Positions 5,213 to 7,267 of a DNA stretch of 7,267 bases are shown here, one piece after another. Origin of the DNA: Acidobacteriota bacterium (GTDB lineage Bacteria; Acidobacteriota; Terriglobia; Acidoferrales; 2-02-FULL-67-57); assembly GCA_016210895.1 (NCBI GenBank), contig JACQTG010000170.1, positions 1-7,267 on the forward strand, read 5' to 3'. The notes below the pieces were generated by a model that was given only the letters and a program-made list of their open reading frames with translations, was not told where the DNA came from and made no database searches. Made by a program: the position numbers and the translations under genes. Within the stretch, counting starts at the first letter, position 1, and every line of letters begins with the position of its first letter.

Positions 5213-6657
5213 TGAACAAGAGAGCGTTCTGGCTCGCGTGCCTGGCCGTGTGTGTGTACGCCGTTGGCTTTGCCCCCGCCACTTCGAGGGGGGAAGAGGG
5301 CAGCCAAGTCGTTGACGTGGTCATCCGCAACGGGCGCGTACTTGATCCCGAACCTCAAACCGATGCCGTGCTGACCGTGGCCGTAAACAAGGGTCGGATT
5401 GTCGCCCTGGGTGCCGAGGCAGACGGCTACACCGGCCAGCGGGAGATTGACGCCCGGGGGCTCATCGTTGCACCGGGCTTCATTGACCTGCTGGCACGCC
5501 TGAGCCCGACGGAAGAGGGCCAGCGCTACAAGGCGATGGACGGTGTGACCACCGTCTTGAACATGCACGGCGGCCCGGTCGACCTTCCGCGCTATTTCTC
5601 GAGCTTCGCCGCCGGCAGCTACGTCCACTACGGCACCACCGTCGGCCACGGCTCGCTGCGCGAGGCGGTCGGCGCCACCGAGCGCTATAAACCCGCCACG
5701 CCCGAGCAAGTGGACGCGATGAAGCAGCTCGCGGCCCAGGCCATCCGCGAGGGCGCGGTGGGCATCGGCTTCGGCGTCAACTACGTTCCGGGAGCGAGCT
5801 ACGAGGAAGTGCTGGCACTGTTCGAGGTCGCCGCCGCGCATGGCGTTCCCTGCCATCTGCACGTGCGCTACAAAGGCTCCGTTTTCCCGGAAACGATTGT
5901 CGCGGCCCTCCAGGAGGTCATCACCGCCGCTGCGGTCACCGGCGCCTCCGCGCAAGTCGTGCATCTGGCCTCTTCCGCCGTCGGCTCGATGGAGGTGGCG
6001 CTGAAGATGATTGACGGCGCACGCCGCCACGGCATCGACGTCACCGCCGACGTCTATCCTTACCTCGCCAACTCCACCAACCTGGCTTCGGCGCTCTATG
6101 ATCCCGGCTGGGAAGAGCGCTTCGGCGGCATCACCTACAGCGACATCCAGCTCGTCGAAACCGGCGAGCGACTGACGAAAGAAACCTTCGAGAAGTACCG
6201 CCAGCAGGGCGCGCAGGTCATCACCCACTTCATCCCCGAGGAAGAGGTCCTCGCTGCCTATCGCAACCCCCACGTCATGGTGGCGAGCGACGGCACCATC
6301 CAACGCGGCAAAGGCCATCCGCGCGGCGCGGGCACCTTCGCGCGCTTTCTCGGCCGCTACGTGCGCGAAAAGCAGGCGGTGCCGTGGCTCGAAGGCATTC
6401 GCAGGATCACGCTGCTTCCGGCGCAGCGCCTGGAGCGTGCCGCTCCGGCGATGAAGCGCAAAGGCCGCGTCCAGGTGGGCGCCGACGCGGACTTAACCCT
6501 CTTCGACCCGGACACCATCATTGACCGCGCCACCTTCGAGAATCCCGCCCAGTACTCCGCCGGCATCCACTACGTCCTCGTCAATGGGGTGGTCGTGGTC
6601 GACCAGGGAAAGCTCGTCGAAGGCGTCAAGCCCGGCCAGGCGATTCGCCACGAGTAA
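5212..6657 (+). CDS. Secreted D-glutamate deacylase / D-aminoacylase-like amidohydrolase with altered metal site
   Basis: A 481-residue member of the amidohydrolase superfamily, closest by eye to N-acyl-D-glutamate deacylases/D-aminoacylases, which remove the acyl group from N-acyl-D-amino acids. A Sec-type signal (K-R, hydrophobic 5-21, then A-P-A-T-S) suggests export. The N-terminal beta-sandwich strands ('V-V-I-R-N-G-R-V-L-D-P') are followed by a TIM barrel and the closing 'K-G-R-V-Q-V-G-A-D-A-D-L-T-L-F-D-P-D-T-I'. Subfamily patches are well kept: 'D-P-G-W-E-E-R-F-G', 'V-E-T-G-E-R-L-T' and 'H-P-R-G-A-G-T-F-A-R-F-L'. H217 (HVRY), H251 (VVHL) and D360 (ASDG) match later metal ligands. The strand-1 motif G-F-I-D-x-H-x-H is instead G-F-I-D-L-L-A-R (L94, R96), and the C/E ligand region reads N-M-H-G-G. 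Activity may therefore be changed or lost. The ATG at 5212 has GGAGG (5201-5205) 6 nt upstream. Confidence 0.85.
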   Translation: MNKRAFWLACLAVCVYAVGFAPATSRGEEGSQVVDVVIRNGRVLDPEPQTDAVLTVAVNKGRIVALGAEADGYTGQREIDARGLIVAPGFIDLLARLSPTEEGQRYKAMDGVTTVLNMHGGPVDLPRYFSSFAAGSYVHYGTTVGHGSLREAVGATERYKPATPEQVDAMKQLAAQAIREGAVGIGFGVNYVPGASYEEVLALFEVAAAHGVPCHLHVRYKGSVFPETIVAALQEVITAAAVTGASAQVVHLASSAVGSMEVALKMIDGARRHGIDVTADVYPYLANSTNLASALYDPGWEERFGGITYSDIQLVETGERLTKETFEKYRQQGAQVITHFIPEEEVLAAYRNPHVMVASDGTIQRGKGHPRGAGTFARFLGRYVREKQAVPWLEGIRRITLLPAQRLERAAPAMKRKGRVQVGADADLTLFDPDTIIDRATFENPAQYSAGIHYVLVNGVVVVDQGKLVEGVKPGQAIRHE

Positions 6658-6707
6658 TGTCTGGTGCACACCCTACAAGGCCAGCACCGGAGACGAAACA
6701 AAGGAAG

Positions 6708-6783
6708 TGGCTGGGGCGCCAGGATTCGAACCTGGACCTTTCGGATTAACAGTCCGACGTGCTACCAGACGCACCCCGCCCCA
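6708..6783 (-). tRNA. tRNA-Asn (anticodon GUU), CCA encoded
   Basis: The minus strand folds into a complete cloverleaf. The acceptor stem TGGGGCG/CGCCCCA has 7 perfect pairs, the D-stem GTGC/GCAC 4, the anticodon stem TCGGA/TCCGA 5 (loop CTGTTAA, anticodon GTT) and the T-stem CCAGG/CCTGG 5 (loop TTCGAAT). The body is 73 nt (6783-6711), with discriminator G73, as in bacterial tRNA-Asn, followed directly by encoded CCA (6710-6708). Odd points: position 8 is G rather than U and position 14 is G rather than A, so the usual U8-A14 tertiary pair is missing; position 15 is U rather than a purine. Confidence 0.95.
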
Positions 6784-6795
6784 GCGGCAACGCCG

Positions 6796-6804
6796 ATTAT
6801 AGCA
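6796..6804 (-). promoter_or_regulatory. Extended -10 promoter of tRNA-Asn
   Basis: On the minus strand TGCTATAAT is a perfect extended -10 (TGn plus TATAAT), 12 nt upstream of the mature tRNA 5' end, giving a leader of about 6 nt. The -35 position 17 nt upstream is AGGGCA (three of six), which is normal for extended -10 promoters. Confidence 0.65.
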
Positions 6805-6862
6805 TTCCCTGGAACTTGTGCCCTTCGCCTTTCATCCCGCCGGAAGCTCAGACTCTCACTGT

Positions 6863-7267
6863 CTAGGAGGTGAACGCCCTGACGATGAAGCCAACGACCA
6901 TGACTCCCACGGGGATGCCGACGGTGATGGCCAGGGCTTGCAGCCGCTCGATCCCGTCCACCTCCTCGAACACCCACATCAGGATGGCGATGCCCCACCA
7001 GAGCCGTGCGAGCAGTTCGCCCACGACCGGTATCACTGTCACCCAGAGCACGAGCGAACCCAACAGCATCGCCCGCAAGATACCCAGATAGCTTCCCCGG
7101 CCGCCAAACAACACGCGGGCGAGCCCGTGACAAATGGCAAAGTAGACCAGCAGGAGAACCGCCATTTGAGCCACGGCCTTGGCCAGCTCGCCCAGAACCG
7201 TCCACCAGGGAATGGCGAAGCCTTGCATCCAGGCGAAGCCGACATTGAGCCAGATAGGCAGGGTAAC
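6863..7267 (-). CDS. Multi-pass membrane protein, YIP1-like (5' end outside the window)
   Basis: The last 134 codons of a minus-strand gene end at the TAG at 6865-6863. The frame is open to the window edge, and the first Met seen (7228) lies within conserved-looking hydrophobic sequence without a Shine-Dalgarno site, so the true start is probably beyond base 7267. About four membrane segments are visible, centred on 'Q-M-A-V-L-L-L-V-Y-F-A-I', 'M-L-L-G-S-L-V-L-W-V-T-V-I-P-V-V', 'W-W-G-I-A-I-L-M-W-V-F' and 'A-I-T-V-G-I-P-V-G-V-M-V-V-G-F-I-V'. The 'G-S-Y-L-G-I-L-R' loop, the 'I-P-V-V-G' helix and the final 'E-x-x-x-G-I-E-R-L-Q-A' loop are reminiscent of bacterial YIP1-domain proteins, whose role is unknown. 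The assignment rests on pattern only. It lies upstream of the tRNA on the same strand, but the tRNA has its own promoter. Confidence 0.65.
   Translation of the reverse strand, partial: VTLPIWLNVGFAWMQGFAIPWWTVLGELAKAVAQMAVLLLVYFAICHGLARVLFGGRGSYLGILRAMLLGSLVLWVTVIPVVGELLARLWWGIAILMWVFEEVDGIERLQALAITVGIPVGVMVVGFIVRAFTS

Noticed and set aside
6662..6688. GGTGC/GCACC inverted repeat after the amidohydrolase as a terminator
   Set aside because: Only 5 bp with a loop of about 16 nt and no T-run on the plus strand; too weak to call.
6664..6873. Small plus-strand open frames across the tRNA
   Set aside because: Their products are the translated antisense of the tRNA-Asn, a common false gene call.

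Overview
The window looks like a piece of a GC-rich bacterial chromosome. Codon usage is strongly biased to G/C in the third position, most genes have purine-rich Shine-Dalgarno sites, and I see no insertion sequence, phage gene or CRISPR array. A pair of glycine-zipper envelope proteins, a secreted D-glutamate-deacylase-like amidohydrolase and a YIP1-like membrane protein remind me of Acidobacteriota. That is an inference from family impressions, not a demonstrated placement.

Layout. (1) Bases 1-102 hold at most the last codons of a plus-strand gene. (2) A small SnoaL/NTF2-fold protein lies on the minus strand (103-465). (3) It is divergent from a three-gene plus-strand operon, panB - DinB-family gene - panC (662-2942), preceded by a good sigma70-type promoter. 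PanB and PanC supply the two pantoate-side steps of pantothenate (vitamin B5/CoA) synthesis; panD is not in the window. The DinB-like gene sits between them and overlaps panC by 4 nt. (4) Two tandem paralogues follow (3080-4680): a lipoprotein and a membrane-anchored, proline-rich protein, which share a core domain and a glycine zipper. (5) On the minus strand (4691-5146) is a Bcp/PrxQ peroxiredoxin whose frame is intact except for one UGA, exactly at the peroxidatic cysteine. (6) Divergent from it is the secreted amidohydrolase (5212-6657). (7) A tRNA-Asn(GUU) with encoded CCA lies on the minus strand (6708-6783) behind a perfect extended -10. (8) The 3' part of a multi-pass membrane protein (6863-7267, minus) runs off the window.

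The outstanding observation is the peroxiredoxin. The reading frame continues for 107 well-conserved codons after the UGA. The motif PxxxTxxC becomes PxxxTxx(UGA). Starting 8 nt after the UGA, the mRNA can fold into a 9-bp hairpin with one bulged A and a GUU apical loop, which is the place and shape expected of a bacterial SECIS element. I therefore read it as a selenocysteine-containing peroxiredoxin rather than a pseudogene. A second oddity is the amidohydrolase, which has lost the strand-1 HxH metal-binding motif but keeps the later His, His and Asp ligands.
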